A stretch of 64,000 bases of DNA. Source: Pseudorasbora parva. Lineage: Eukaryota > Chordata > Actinopteri > Cypriniformes > Gobionidae. The notes under the pieces were generated by a model. That model saw only the letters and a list, made by a program, of their open reading frames with translations. It made no database searches and was not told where the DNA came from. Of this stretch, positions 1 to 10,929 are shown piece by piece. The stretch covers positions 37,708,946 through 37,772,945 of the forward strand of contig NC_090186.1 in NCBI RefSeq assembly GCF_024679245.1. Direction: 5' to 3'. The number at the start of each line of letters is the position of its first letter. Position 1 is the stretch's first letter. Made by a program: the position numbers and the translations under genes.

Positions 1-925
1 GGAGTGTTTCCAGTCCCAGTTTGCAGTGGTCAGTATCTATTAAAAGTGCTCCAAGGAAGGAACAGTGGTGAACCGGTGGCTGGCAGGGTCATGGGCGGCC
101 AAGGCTCATTGATACATGTGGGAAGCGAAGGCTGGGCCATGTGATTCGATCAAACAGATGAGTTACTATAGCTCAAATTTCTCAAAAAGTTAATGTTAGT
201 TATAATAGAAAGCTGTCAGAATACACAGTTCATCACAGTTTGTTGAGTATGGGGCTGCATAGTCGCAGCCCAGTCAGGGTGCCCATGCTGACCCCAGTCT
301 ACCAGAGAAAGCACCAACATTGGGCACGTGAGCATCAGAACTGGATCACGGAGCAATGGAAGAAGGTGGCCTGGTCTGAATTACGTTTTCCTTTACATCC
401 CATGGATGGCCGGGTTTGTGTGCGTCGCTGACCTGGGGAACAAATGGCACCAGGATGCACTATGGGCAGAAGGCAAGCCGGCAGAGACAGTGTGATGCTT
501 TGGGCAATGTTCTGCTGGGAAACCTTGGGTCCTGCCATCCATGTGGATGTTACTTTGACACGTACCACCAACCTAAGCATTGTTGCAGACCATGTACATC
601 CTTTCATTGAAATGGTATTCCTTGGTAGCTGTGGCCTCTTTCAGCAGGATAATGCTCCTGACACAAAGCAAAAATGGTTCAGGAATGGTTTGAGGAGCAC
701 AACAATGGGTTTGAGGTGTTGACTTGGCCTCCAAAGTCCGATCCATGGAGGCCCCGCCTCGTAACTTACAGGACTTAAAGGACCTGCTGCTAACATCTTG
801 GTGCCAGATACCACAGCACACCTTCAGGGGTCTAGTGGAGTTCATGCCTCGATGGGTCAGCCCTGTTTTGGCAGCGAAAGGGGAACCAACACAATATTAG
901 GAAGTTGGTCATAATGATATACCCG
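1..925 (+). mobile_element. Tc1/mariner-like transposon remnant (5' end outside window)
   Basis: A decayed Tc1-like DNA transposon enters from the left edge, so its 5' inverted repeat is not visible. The sequence runs through the DNA-binding half and catalytic core of a transposase in several broken frames. It ends near the terminal stretch 'aggaagttggtcataatg' around 895-920. Pieces of the same family occur at 15994-16991, 36150-36519 and 50636-50795, where 'gtggtcataatgttat' or 'ccataacattatgacc' marks the terminal repeat. Family assignment rests on the transposase motifs and the repeated terminal sequence. Confidence 0.8.
240..890 (+). pseudogene. Tc1-like transposase pseudogene lacking part of the catalytic core
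   Basis: Conserved Tc1 transposase blocks are readable in at least three frames. A block with HVDVTLT, DHVHPF and FQQDNAP spans about 444-665, with the DNAP aspartate codon at 648-650. A second block in another frame (about 743-888) reads MEAPPRNLQDLKDLLLTSW through LAAKG. Between them, LTWPP (about 719-733) runs almost directly into the second block, so the usual SPDLNPIEHLWD segment with the last catalytic acid is deleted. The cut-and-paste enzyme cannot be functional. A stop at 429 also separates the N-terminal part. Confidence 0.8.
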
Positions 926-3189
926 ATATATATCAGGGGTATATCAGTTGCTGATAGTGTGGTAAAATGTGTGAAATTAAACATGTGTAAATGCATTAAG
1001 AACAGCAAAAACATTTTTACTAATTGTGTCTATCAGTTAACTTTTATGAAAATTCTACTCAGCAGTTCTGAATTTAAATGACCAGAGATGAGTTCAATCC
1101 ATGCATTTAACAATGGTTCATGGGTTCAATTGAAATGCAAGTTAACCAAATAGATTGTTTGCCTTGTGATTAACTAAGCAGCCAAAGAGGTTACTACTTC
1201 TGCACAGTCATAAATATATATTTAACTGATATTTGTGGCTATTTAAGAATTATGTGAGGTGAGGATATCCTGTAGTCTATTAACAATTATTAGCAATATA
1301 CTTTTCGCAATCTTAAAGATGACCTCTGGCCACAGTTAGTGTCGACCACAAGCACACTAGAGTGCATCTCCTGATTAAACTCTAACAGGCAGAAGAAAGC
1401 AATTAATGGGTTCACCATGGCTTCATCCATTCTCCTCAAGTGCCAAAGAAAGGCAGCTGATTACAGCCATGCACACTCTCTGAAAATGAACTCTTATCTT
1501 CAACACATACTGACAAATGCCTTAATTCTCTCTATAGAAAAGACTTCTGTTTGTTTGGGAAGAAACTAAGACTTTTCATTGTCTGTATCAGTGACTCTTG
1601 TCTGTGTTTGTGTGTTACAGACGGACTGTAACTCAGTGTATTAGTGGTGTAGATTTTTCAGCGACACTATTACAAGTGGTGACAAGCAACCGTCTTCATA
1701 TGAGTTAGATACTGAATCCTTCAATTGTTCAGAGACACTGATTTATTTATGATAGAAACAAGTGTCATTAGTCATTATAGATTATTATATATATTAGTCA
1801 TTATAACTCAATCAAAAATGCTGATTCATTCAGCATGTCGAGAGACATTTTGCAGTGACACATTTGGCAGATATGCTTTATCCAAAGTGACTAATTCAGG
1901 TATAGCCTACTTTTTATTAGTTCATGCATTTCTTGGGAATTGAACCCATGATCAAAAGAATGATATTGTTATTCTGCAGAATTCTGCCACATGTTGATTT
2001 AAAAAAAATGTATGTGGGTCAAAGTTTTGACATATTGCAGACATTTTATTTGAACTATGGTTCTATTGAAGCAATTTACCCAATTTAAATCCTATCAATG
2101 GTAAAATTGCGTTTGGGTTAGCTCAGTTGGCCTCTGGGCTAGTTCTGTTTTGAAGATCTGGCAACCCTGGTTAGCACCATGCTCTATTGTTTGAGCCCAT
2201 TTCTGCTGTTGCTTTTTTTGCTGACTGAGCAAGAACAGACAAAGTAGGCACACTATTGATATTGTGTCTAAAATGTTAGTTACTCAATGTTAAAGACTTG
2301 TTTATTGAACTGTTTTTAGATATAAAAGCAACATCACACTTGACGTTGTGCTGTGTTGTTTGCCGCTTTTAATGATCGCATTATTACTTGTGTACTTGTT
2401 TTTAACATATTCATCTTTTTTAATGTCCTCTGCATTATTAGACCTGAGCTGTAAATGCCATGATTACTATAAAATTATCGTATGACTTTGCAGATGTCAG
2501 ACATCTCATGGCATGTCTAAGCAAGCAACTTTCTTAGGTGTCATCCGCCTTTTATTCACCCTGATTATTTTTAATCACTTGCAGGTGTTATTACTTCAAT
2601 ACTTGCATTCATCCCAAATGTTGTTGCTCATGGCAATGGTAACAGGTGCGCAGGTGCAACATTTAAATTCAACGCTGTTCAACATCTTGACAATACTCCA
2701 TAAAAAAACATTTTTTTTTAAAAAAGAAAAGAAAATAGAGAATGTACCTCTTCCGAAGTTCTCCAATATTACTTTGGTCCTTTAAAAATGTTTTATACCA
2801 TGTAGGAAAGGTTTTAGTTTCATCACACTAAAGAAAAAAATCAATTTCCTTTACTTTTAATCCATTTTTAAGATTCAATCAAGCTTATCTAAGAAACTAA
2901 TTGCTATCTTTCTCCCCAGTAAAACCTATTCAATGTCAAAAGCCTTCTTACATGCCTTTTAAACTCTCCCACAACTCAAACTGTCCTTGTCCAAATTCAT
3001 TTGATACCATATCATTTGACTTTAGATGTGATGGTGCTGTATAAATTACAAGTGCATGTTCAGTGGAGAAAATTAACTGCATAAGAGACGAGTTAAAAGC
3101 AATGTCAAACGGGGATAAGGAATGAGGAATGAACCATTATAGAAGGAACACAGCTTCAAAACAAAATCAGTCCGAGAGTCAGTTCTCTT
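926..3189. other. No gene or clear repeat seen
   Basis: AT-rich sequence with only short open frames of no recognisable similarity. A stretch at 2116-2127 matches a polymerase III A box, but I could not place a B box at normal spacing, so I do not call a tRNA or SINE here. Confidence 0.5.
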
Positions 3190-3887
3190 CTGTTGCTCAG
3201 AATTCCACAAACCTCTTCTGAGATCTCCTCATCCCTTCTCCCCTCTCTCTCTCCATCGGTTGTGTCGCTTCAGATCCATTCACAAACCCGATCTCTCGTG
3301 GCCTCATGGGATGGGAAAAAGTTCGTCGTATGCACACTTCACAATCTTGCCGGAAGTAGTAGTTCATCCAGACACTTTTCGCCTACTCTTTTATGAGTAC
3401 TGTGAGTTCAGACATATTTCTTTTGTCACGTACTGTTTTTCACCTACTATTTAGTATGCAATTTCGGATGCAGCTATTTACTTGAGAATGACAAGCGGAG
3501 AGAATTGCTTAGACTTCCAAATACCTGCTGTAATCCATCTCTGTCATTTTTTTTTATAAATCTAAACATTGTTGTGGATTTTTGATTTCAGCATACACTC
3601 TAAGATCAAATCAGTGTGTACTCACGTTTTATAAATAATGCCCATTGATTAATGTGTCAGGCCAAATAAAAAGCACATATACTTGTGCCAAAATGTGTAT
3701 TAAGTAACACTGTGAATACTGTCATGTTTTTAATCTGCCCATCTGTTTTGTTTTTTGTTTTTTGTAGTTTTTTTACATAATGTTTTATTAACAAAGTTTG
3801 GGAAGAGCATAATTGACACAAGTGGAGAGCACTCAGCCAAGCAGCAATAAGAGGCAAATCAAGCCACACTCCCAAGGCGTAAAAGTC
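3190..3887. other. Possible decayed MITE, otherwise nothing clear
   Basis: The stretch around 3370-3480 ('tactatttagtatgcaatttcgg') resembles the ends of short fish DNA transposons, but no partner terminus was located. Frames at 3193-3396 and 3260-3454 overlap each other and show no known domain. Confidence 0.3.
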
Positions 3888-5084
3888 TTAAAGGTCCACT
3901 GAAATCAAAGTGAAGTTAATAAACGTAATTTCGGGAGGAGTACGCCCATCTAATCTTTCCATTAATACCAAGGTATAAAACCAGCAGCTTACCTCTTCCC
4001 CTTTTTAGTTCCTGAAGCATCCCTCCTCCTCCCCTGCTCCTCCTTTTGTACAATTTTGTACACCACACTGGTGGTGGTTGAGGAGAGATCCCTGACACGA
4101 GTGTAAAGCGCTTTGGGTGTACAGTAGTACATATGAAAGTGCTATATAAATGACTCATTCATTCATTCTTTTATTTATTTAATTTGCCTGTTATAGGGGG
4201 GCAATCGGAGCTCGGGTAGAATAACCTCTCCGAGCCCCTCTATAGCAGACAGCAAGCCAAATCTGTTTACCACTTTCACTAAGATTATATGGGCACACAA
4301 ACTCGTGAAATGTACGTTTTTTAGCTTTTAGTATAACTGTGTTAGCCTTAAAGTTACGAATAAGTTGGTATGTTCCAAAACTATGACAAAATTTGCATTT
4401 AGGAGATATAAGCATTCAAAATGTACAGTCTCCCACTTCCTTTAAAACGAATCTCAGATTTTGGTGACATCATCGCAGACTTAACTTTCTCGTCAAATCT
4501 TCTGTCCAATCAAAATGCTCTCTAGAATCTAAAGCCCGCCCCCTTACACTGCTGAAGCTGTGGCTGAAATCGGTCAGGAGTTGTTAACACACATTTACTA
4601 ATTTCTACATGGTGAAAGGCACATATCACACTATATATGATAGGAAACGATTCAGTGTAAATATGCTTTCATTTGAGGCGAATAAAGTCTGTTTTCACGT
4701 TAGTTTCACGCACAGCCTCAGCGCACACACACCAACGGCTCTGGTCTAAATTTAGACTACAGACACGAGAGTGCAGCGCGGATCATATGCATGAGTCCGC
4801 GCTGAAAACAAACATATCGACCCATTTGACTTCTGCACAGAATGCTGCATTTCAAAAGTGATATGGAGGAGATTATGATGGTCAACAGTGTTAGAGGAAA
4901 CTGGCTTTACCACACAGAGAAAGGTCCGATCTTGCGATTTAGTCAAACTGTATATTAACGAAATTAGCTATTGGCTGTTTCAAAAAAGGGGAGGAGCTGC
5001 TAGCAGCTGGAGCCGTTTCAGGGGAAATTACGTTAACACATTGAATAATGCGGCGCGTTTCAAGGCACTTCAGTGGACCTTTAA
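3888..5084. mobile_element. TTAA-bounded non-autonomous DNA transposon
   Basis: The left end 'ttaaaggtccactgaaat' at 3888 and the right end 'ttcagtggacctttaa' at 5084 are inverted repeats flanked by TTAA. TTAA target duplication is typical of piggyBac and Kolobok elements; the termini here, purine-rich after TTAA, fit Kolobok better. Length is about 1.2 kb with no intact frame. A SINE/LINE-like tail with (ATTC)n sits inside at about 4056-4168. A divergent related fragment lies at 5921-6215. Confidence 0.65.
4056..4168 (+). mobile_element. SINE/LINE 3' tail nested in TTAA element
   Basis: The stretch 'gtaaagcgctttgggtgt' followed by 'gtgctatataaatg' and a short (ATTC)n run is the shared 3' tail found on many fish SINEs and their partner LINEs. 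The complete SINE3 at about 16092-16625 ends the same way. Only the tail is present, consistent with a 5'-truncated retroinsertion. Confidence 0.55.
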
Positions 5085-5920
5085 GCATGCTCAAGTGCCT
5101 TCTGCGTCACAATGAAGACCCTAACTCAATTGCTTTCAGTTGTTTGCCCAATGTGTCAGATCAATACATATTTAATTCTTTGCATTTGTGGAATATGTAT
5201 AGGATACTATAGTATATTATATTTTGGAGTGGCTAACTCAACTCCTACCCTAAACATACCCACTTCTAAACAATATAAAACATGTAACAGACAAATCAAA
5301 TTACAGTCACAGGTATTTATTGCAAAAAGAGTATAAAAGTATTAAGTCATGTTGCATTCCAAGTCTTCTGAAATCATACGATATCGTCATGTAAAGAAAA
5401 GATATAATCTTAATGTTTTAATCGCTGAAATGATGATCCCGCCGCTCAGTGAACGCACTCATTCATTTCTCATTCAAATAATACACACGACTCTGGGGCA
5501 TGATGCTACATGATGAGACATACGAGATCCAATGTAGCCTACCATGAAATTTGAGGATTACTTTTTAATTGGGCGGCAATTTTTAAAATTTCAATATGTG
5601 CATGATCTTCGGTGGATGAAGGCGCTGATGTGCATGAAGTCGTATCTGCTTATTGTTATATCTTGTGTTTTATATTATATAGGGCCTAATACACAAATGG
5701 GTAGGTTTCGGGATGGGGTGGTGTTAGGTTGCGTTCAAACGTGTCTAAATAGCGTAAATAAAATAAATGTAAATAAAATAATGCTGGCTGATTAAATTGT
5801 GAATCACACTCCAACATGCATAACAGCAAAATTATTACCTAATATATAATTTCACCATGACGATAACATTACCATGTCCAACACGTTTGTGTATGACAGC
5901 AAAGGTTTCTCATTGAAATC
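5085..5920. other. No gene or clear repeat seen
   Basis: AT-rich sequence with short frames lacking known motifs. Nothing supportable was found. Confidence 0.4.
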
Positions 5921-6215
5921 AGTGGAGTACCCAGCACTTCAAAAAATTGCACCTAGGGGCACCTTTAACTTCTTCATTGTGACGCAGAAATATACCAGTA
6001 TATATATTCAGCAGTCTTACCTCTGTCTGTTGAAAGTTTATAACCATCCCTCCACCACCCCACTTACATACACACTCACGTACTCTGGGTTCGGGCCAAA
6101 TTCCAAGGTTGGAGCCCTCCCCCTCGACAACACGCCAAACACACATTTAAACTTTACTCCCTCTAAATTGTATGTAAGTGTGAACTCGTGAAAAGAAAGT
6201 TCAGAATCTCTTTTA
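5921..6215. repeat. Divergent fragment related to the 3888-5084 TTAA element
   Basis: The fragment shares the 'tgaaatcagtgga', 'cttacctctg' and 'gtgaactcgtgaaa' phrases with 3888-5084. It includes 'ggcacctttaa' near 5957-5968 but no matching pair of termini. It is called as an old fragment of the same or a sister family. Confidence 0.4.
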
Positions 6216-7030
6216 AAAAGCATCTCAGATACCATGGTGCACCCGATCGGTACACTTTGAAAAATAATCTTCACATGTCCTCCTCCAGCAGTGATTTGCT
6301 CCTGTGAAGTGAGTCCCAGCAGTGCTGATGAATAAATGAACAGAACTCTGAAATCTATGGAGAGGCTTTGAAAACTGTAGCTTTTGCAATGTCACATCTG
6401 CATGGCAGCATAAAACGAGCAAAGATGATAGAAAATCTTTGTGGAGAGGATGATGATTTCTGATGCATTATGGGACTGACTTTCATATACTTGTACAAAT
6501 GAAATGATTTGAGCAGGGTTATTCAATCTTCAGGGGGACCCCCTATTTTATAAATATATATATAAAAAAAAAAACACTTCATAATGTTAATTAAAACACA
6601 AACTGCATTAAATAATGCCTATTGGTTCATAATGTTCATTCAAATTGATACAAATTTCATAAAAGTTTAAGAAAATTCTGTTTTATATACCTCCACAGAC
6701 CCCTGGTTGAAAACCTTGCATGTGGGCCATTACGTTTTATGAGAATTTGATGTTAATTCATGCCTCATTCATAAAGCACAAGCAGAATGGATTTCAGTCT
6801 AAATCTTTCACAAAGCCATTTTTATACTAATTTAATGTGATGTTTCATGAATGAGGAATGTTCAATCTTACACTCTTCCCTTGAGCAACTATATCTGTCT
6901 GTTGAGGTAAATGGTAACTTCTGAAGGTTGTACTTTTATAGTTTTGACAGACTTTAAGCATTTTTACGGCTTCAAATATGGTTAATTTTACACCTGAAAG
7001 AAATTCACCCCCCCAAAAAAAATTAATAAG
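6216..7030. other. No gene or clear repeat seen
   Basis: AT-rich sequence with poly-A runs near 6570 and 7014. No motif was recognised. Confidence 0.4.
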
Positions 7031-7049
7031 TACCATTCAAATACAGTCC

Positions 7050-7617
7050 CAGATAGCAAAATTGCTCTGGCCCAGATCCGGCCCACACTTTACACTTTCA
7101 TCTGGCCCACTACCCGCGTGGAATGATGGCACTTGGGCGGTCCGCTCCCGTTTGCCAGATTTAGGCCGCAATCAAGCCATAGCAACGCCGCATGTCAGCC
7201 ATGAACAAAACGCATGAAGCAGAACTGGCCCACATCTGGCCCAGATAGCAAAATTGCTCTGGCCCAGATCCGGCCCACACTTGACACTTTCATCTGGCCC
7301 ACTACCCGCGTGGAATGATGGCACTTGGGCGGTCCACTCCCGTTTGTCAGATTTAGGCCACAATCAAGCCATAGCAACGCCGCATGTCAGCCATGAACAA
7401 AACGCATGAAGCAGAACTGGCCCACATCTGGCCCAGATAGCAAAATTGCTCTGGCCCAGATCTGGCCCACACTTGACACTTTCATCTGGCCCACTACCCG
7501 CGTGGAATGATGGCACTTGGGCGGTCCACTCCCGTTTGTCAGATTTAGGCCACAATCAAGCCATAGCAACGCTGCATGTCAGCCATGAACAAAACACATG
7601 AAGCAGAACTGGCCCAC
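7050..7617. repeat. 192-bp tandem repeat array, about three units
   Basis: The phrase 'gcccacactt..acactttcatctggccc' recurs at exactly 192-bp intervals (for example 7081 and 7273), giving just under three nearly identical units. The unit is rich in 'ctggcccagatc' motifs. The array is flanked by a 13-bp direct repeat, 'gtaccattcaaat', ending near 7042 on the left and starting at 7619 on the right, as if the whole array had inserted and duplicated its target. The minus-strand frames inside (60-63 aa, repeated) follow from the repetition and are not evidence of a gene. Confidence 0.85.
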
Positions 7618-7618
7618 A

Positions 7619-7730
7619 CGTACCATTCAAATTTGGGGCCAGTAATGTTTTTGTTTAATGTTTTTGAAGAAAAATCTCTTATGTTCATTACTCCAGTCTT
7701 CTATAAAGCTCATAAAAGGACATGGTAATG
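7619..7730. repeat. Terminus of an interspersed fish DNA repeat
   Basis: The sequence 'accattcaaatttggggccagtaatg' and the following 'cattactccagtcttc' resemble the end of a very common fish element. Related internal pieces occur at 15225-15400, 28734-28985, 29830-30110 and 30411-30668. The 192-bp array interrupts this terminus. Family recognition is from memory and moderate. Confidence 0.4.
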
Positions 7731-7779
7731 GAAAAATATATGAGATGCGAGGAAAAAAAGTCAATGCTTTTGTGCTCTC

Positions 7780-7872
7780 TCTCAAATGTTTTGCATTCCC
7801 CGAACTCAGTTTCTTGGGTGAACGCAAATGACTTTGCAAAAGAATGCAAAGTTTTGCATTGCATTTGCAAAA
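7780..7872 (-). repeat. Single-copy relative of the 44.1-kb minisatellite unit
   Basis: On the minus strand this stretch contains 'gcattcttttgcaaa' followed by 'gcgttcacccaagaaact', which matches the unit of the minisatellite at 44110-45440. Here it is essentially single copy. Confidence 0.5.
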
Positions 7873-8399
7873 TTTCTTCTTATTATCATTGTTTAAAACA
7901 GGCATGCTCCTTTTTTTTCCACGTTTCTGTGATAAGTAGAGAGTTTAAAAGGGCTAAAATATGTCATTCATTTTTGGGTAAACTATTTCTTTGAAAATCA
8001 ATAATCAGCAACCATGTCTGAGATATTCGAAAGTCCAAACCAATTTTTACTGAAACAAATACTTACAAATAATCACACTTACAAATAATCAGCTTATAAA
8101 AAGAATATACGTGTTTGGCGTGCTCTCCCAGGGAAGGACTCCGAGCTCGGAATTTGATCCAAACCCAAAGTATTCCCCCTGTATTCCTGGTCAGTGACTG
8201 AAGATTTGATGGATGAACTCGCGGCTCGATTGAACTCTTGATAAGAGTAAAACAATAAGGGCTTGACTCCAGTTGCAAGTTCATACAGACAGAATTCGAG
8301 ACACTACATTAAACTGCTGTGTAAACAGGTCATTTCGAGACTCACACCTTTAAGTAAACGCAGTTGTCAATCCCAAAAACTGATAGTGTGAATGTAGCT
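7873..8399. other. No gene or clear repeat seen
   Basis: Short frames only, with no recognisable motif. Confidence 0.4.
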
Positions 8400-8754
8400 T
8401 AGGCCTTGTTTACATCTAATATTATGTGTTTTGGTCGATCAGATCACAAGTGAAAGAGGCTATATACATGTGTAAAGAGGGTCTAAAACGTTTTGGGCTT
8501 TTTAATTTTGACCACTTTCAGAGGTAGTTGAAAACACATTTGACTGGATTGTTTTCGCAGTGTAGACGTTCATGTGATCAAATGTTTTGGAACAGCCCCA
8601 AAAGACTGGCAAACATATATTTACCTGCCAATAGACCCTCCCCTTGAAGAAATCAGGACAGAAGTGGTTGAAGTGGACAAAAGAGACGGACTAAAACTAC
8701 TTTTGGTTCGATCAACCAAAACGCATCTTAATACCAGGTGTTAACACGGCCTTA
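8400..8754. mobile_element. MITE with long terminal inverted repeats, hAT-like
   Basis: The left end 'aggccttgtttacatc' and the right end 'ggtgttaacacggcct' are inverted copies. The similarity extends about 40 bp inwards ('gttttggtcgatcagatc' against 'ttcgatcaaccaaaac'). The element is about 355 bp and non-coding. A hAT-like assignment is inferred from the style of the termini; an 8-bp target duplication was not clear. Confidence 0.65.
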
Positions 8755-9472
8755 GAGACAAGATAATACTGCAGAATTTTAAATATTTCTTATAATTTTT
8801 TCCATGTACTTTACTTAAATCGTGTCTCATATTTAAAGTTTAAAATTACATTTTGCATTCCAGATTTTCAATGTAGTCTCAGATATTTGGACCCTGTACC
8901 TGTATTTCTTTCATCAGATTCATTCAAAATCTATCTTTTATTCTTGCAGTCCAAGTCTAGCTTGTTTTCACAGAGGACCAGAGCTACTACAAGGGATATG
9001 CATGGAAAAAGAATATGAAGAGCTTCAGTGGCTTAGCACCAGGGAAATTAGCATTGAAGCTGTGAGAGTAATAAATCATGAAATCCTGCAGTGGTCTGAT
9101 GATATGAGGATATTCTGTGTGAGTGGAGAATAGTATAGTGATACATATCAGTTCTGGAGAAGCCAGAGGGACTGAACTGCTGGAATGGTGAGGTGACACA
9201 GATTTTCCTCTCTAATAGTTTCTAATGATGTGATTTAAAGCAGCTGAGTGAAAGATGGGAGAAAGACACTCCACTGCAGAGCTGTAATCTCAAAGGTGAC
9301 TGTCTAAATGGTACAGACACAAGTTATCCCCGTAATTTTAGAGTATGTGATGTATTCAGTGAAGTACTTTTAGGTGTGCCGGTAAGGAAAATAAATACAT
9401 TTCCAGTTGGTTGTGTTGTAGAGAACAATGCATAGAAATACAGACACTTAGACTTTAATTTCCTATCGTGAC
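8755..9472. other. No gene or clear repeat seen
   Basis: No supported feature. The minus frame at 8987-9199 has no known motif. Confidence 0.4.
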
Positions 9473-9555
9473 CAGTGTTGGAAGGTTACTTTGGAAATGT
9501 AATGGGTTATAGATTACAAGTTACCCATATTTAAAATGTAATCATTGGTATAACT
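9473..9555. repeat. Terminal fragment of a 'cagtgttgg..gttac' DNA element
   Basis: The sequence 'ccagtgttggaaggttacttt' followed by 'gtaatgggttatagattacaag' is a terminus whose mirror image ends at 13716 ('ttattccccaacactg'). Another internal or terminal fragment is at 19262-19376. The two ends at 9473 and 13716 may be one element split by later insertions, or two separate fragments. Confidence 0.45.
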
Positions 9556-9990
9556 ACAAACTCGATTCCAAAAAAAGTTGGGACACTGTACAAATTGTAA
9601 ATAGAAAACAGAATGCAATGATGCGGAAGTTTCATTTTATTCAGAATACAATATAGATGACATATCAAATGTTTAAACTGGGAAAATGTATAATTTTAAG
9701 GGGAAAATAAAGTGATTGTAAATTTCATGGCATCAATACATCTCAAAAAAAGTTGGGACAATGACATCCCCTCTTCTTTTTATAACAGCCTGCAAATGTC
9801 TGGGGACTGAGGAGACAAATTGCTCAAGTTTAGGAATAGGAATGTTGTCCCATTCTTGTGTAATACAGGCTTTCTAGTTGCTCAACTGTCTTAGGTCTTC
9901 TTTGTCGCATCTTCCTCTTTATGTTGTGCCAAATGTTTTCTATGAAATATCTGGACTGCAGGCTGGCCATTTCAGTACCAGGATCCTTCT
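9556..9990. mobile_element. Truncated Tc1/mariner-like transposon fragment
   Basis: It begins with the inverted-repeat motif 'ccaaaaaaagttgggaca' near 9568, which recurs at about 9745. It continues with 'tctggggactgaggagacaaattgctcaag' and 'ccattcttgtgtaatacaggc', phrases of a common fish Tc1-like family. Only the first part is present; the catalytic region and far end are absent. The minus-strand frame 9830-10087 is a by-product. Confidence 0.6.
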
Positions 9991-10004
9991 TCTTCCGTGA
10001 CTGT

Positions 10005-10929
10005 TGATGATCTGCCCTTTTAGCATAGATACAACCCCTAAATGAGAAGTACAGTGTCCGCCATTTCTGTTTACTCGCTGTATCCACTAGCTAAATCTCT
10101 GTGCCAAAAAAAACAAAAAACATTACAAATGTTATGTTGTTGGATGTACCAAAAAAACATAAAACAAGTCTTCATAGCCTCCTGGCATCCAAGCCACTGA
10201 GTACACTGTAGATTCATTTCCTTTTTGAAAGAAATGCCTGTATGAAGAATGTCTGTGAAATGTTATATATTTGTGCAAATAATTTTTACGCACGATTGCT
10301 TCACCAACGAGGGTCAGTACAATGCTGGATTTGCGAAAAGGTTTCTGAAGGATGGGTCAAAACCTGTGCTTTAACTTCAGAACAAGGATGGCACTTCATA
10401 TTTTGTGTATGTTTGCAAGTTTCCTTTCTGAATGTTGTACTGCTTATATTGCTAAAGTAACCATAGACTGTATTTAAAGAAAACTTTGACCATCTGCGTA
10501 ATTCATAAATGCACATTTATTATGCATTGTATAGTCGGCTCACATACTTTTTTACATTCCCACACAAGCACCTAATACAATGTATAGATTAATATGATGG
10601 CAGATGCTAGCCGATGAGTTGAATCAACATAATTTCACAACAACTAATGTTTGGCTTTATGTAAGGCTGCACTCCACAACTGGTTATTTCTGGCATTTTG
10701 GCTGAGTGAGTTTCTTTTTTTGTTTACATTGTATTCGAAGCTCATGTAAAAGAGCCGCTGGAAGAGGGGCAGGGAGCAACAGCTCATTTGCATTTAAAGG
10801 GACACACACAAAAATGGCTCGTTTTTACTCAAACCCAAAAGGGGGAAAATTTGACAAGCTATAATAAATTAGGGTATTTTGAGCTGAAACTTCCAAGTCA
10901 CATTCTGTGTCATAATATGTCTCCTTTAA
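10005..10929 (+). mobile_element. TTAA-type element remnant with THAP-domain debris
   Basis: The 3' end 'caacagctcatttgcatttaaaggg' through 'atatgtctcctttaa' (about 10770-10929) is the end of a familiar cyprinid TTAA element. Upstream, a decayed THAP domain is readable (10125-10375). The left terminus was not identified. The TTAA at the right end is shared with the next element, which starts at 10926. Confidence 0.5.
10125..10375 (+). pseudogene. Decayed THAP-domain fragment (transposase N-terminus)
   Basis: Across frame changes the plus strand reads KHKTSLHSLLASKPLS, then IHFLFE, then MLYICANNF, then DCFTNEGQYNAGFAKRF and KDGSKPVL. The order and spacing fit the zinc-binding THAP DNA-binding domain of transposases (WxxF and CxxxF signatures with a CFTN-type end). 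The Trp codon is now a stop (TAG near 10209-10211), and frameshifts lie near 10230 and 10290. THAP domains are known in P and Kolobok transposases, which suits the surrounding TTAA element. Confidence 0.55.

Noticed and set aside
2110..2200. Possible tRNA or tRNA-derived SINE from an A-box match (tagctcagttgg)
   Set aside because: No B box at usual spacing and no cloverleaf could be drawn; the nearest weak B-like motif is about 70 bp away.
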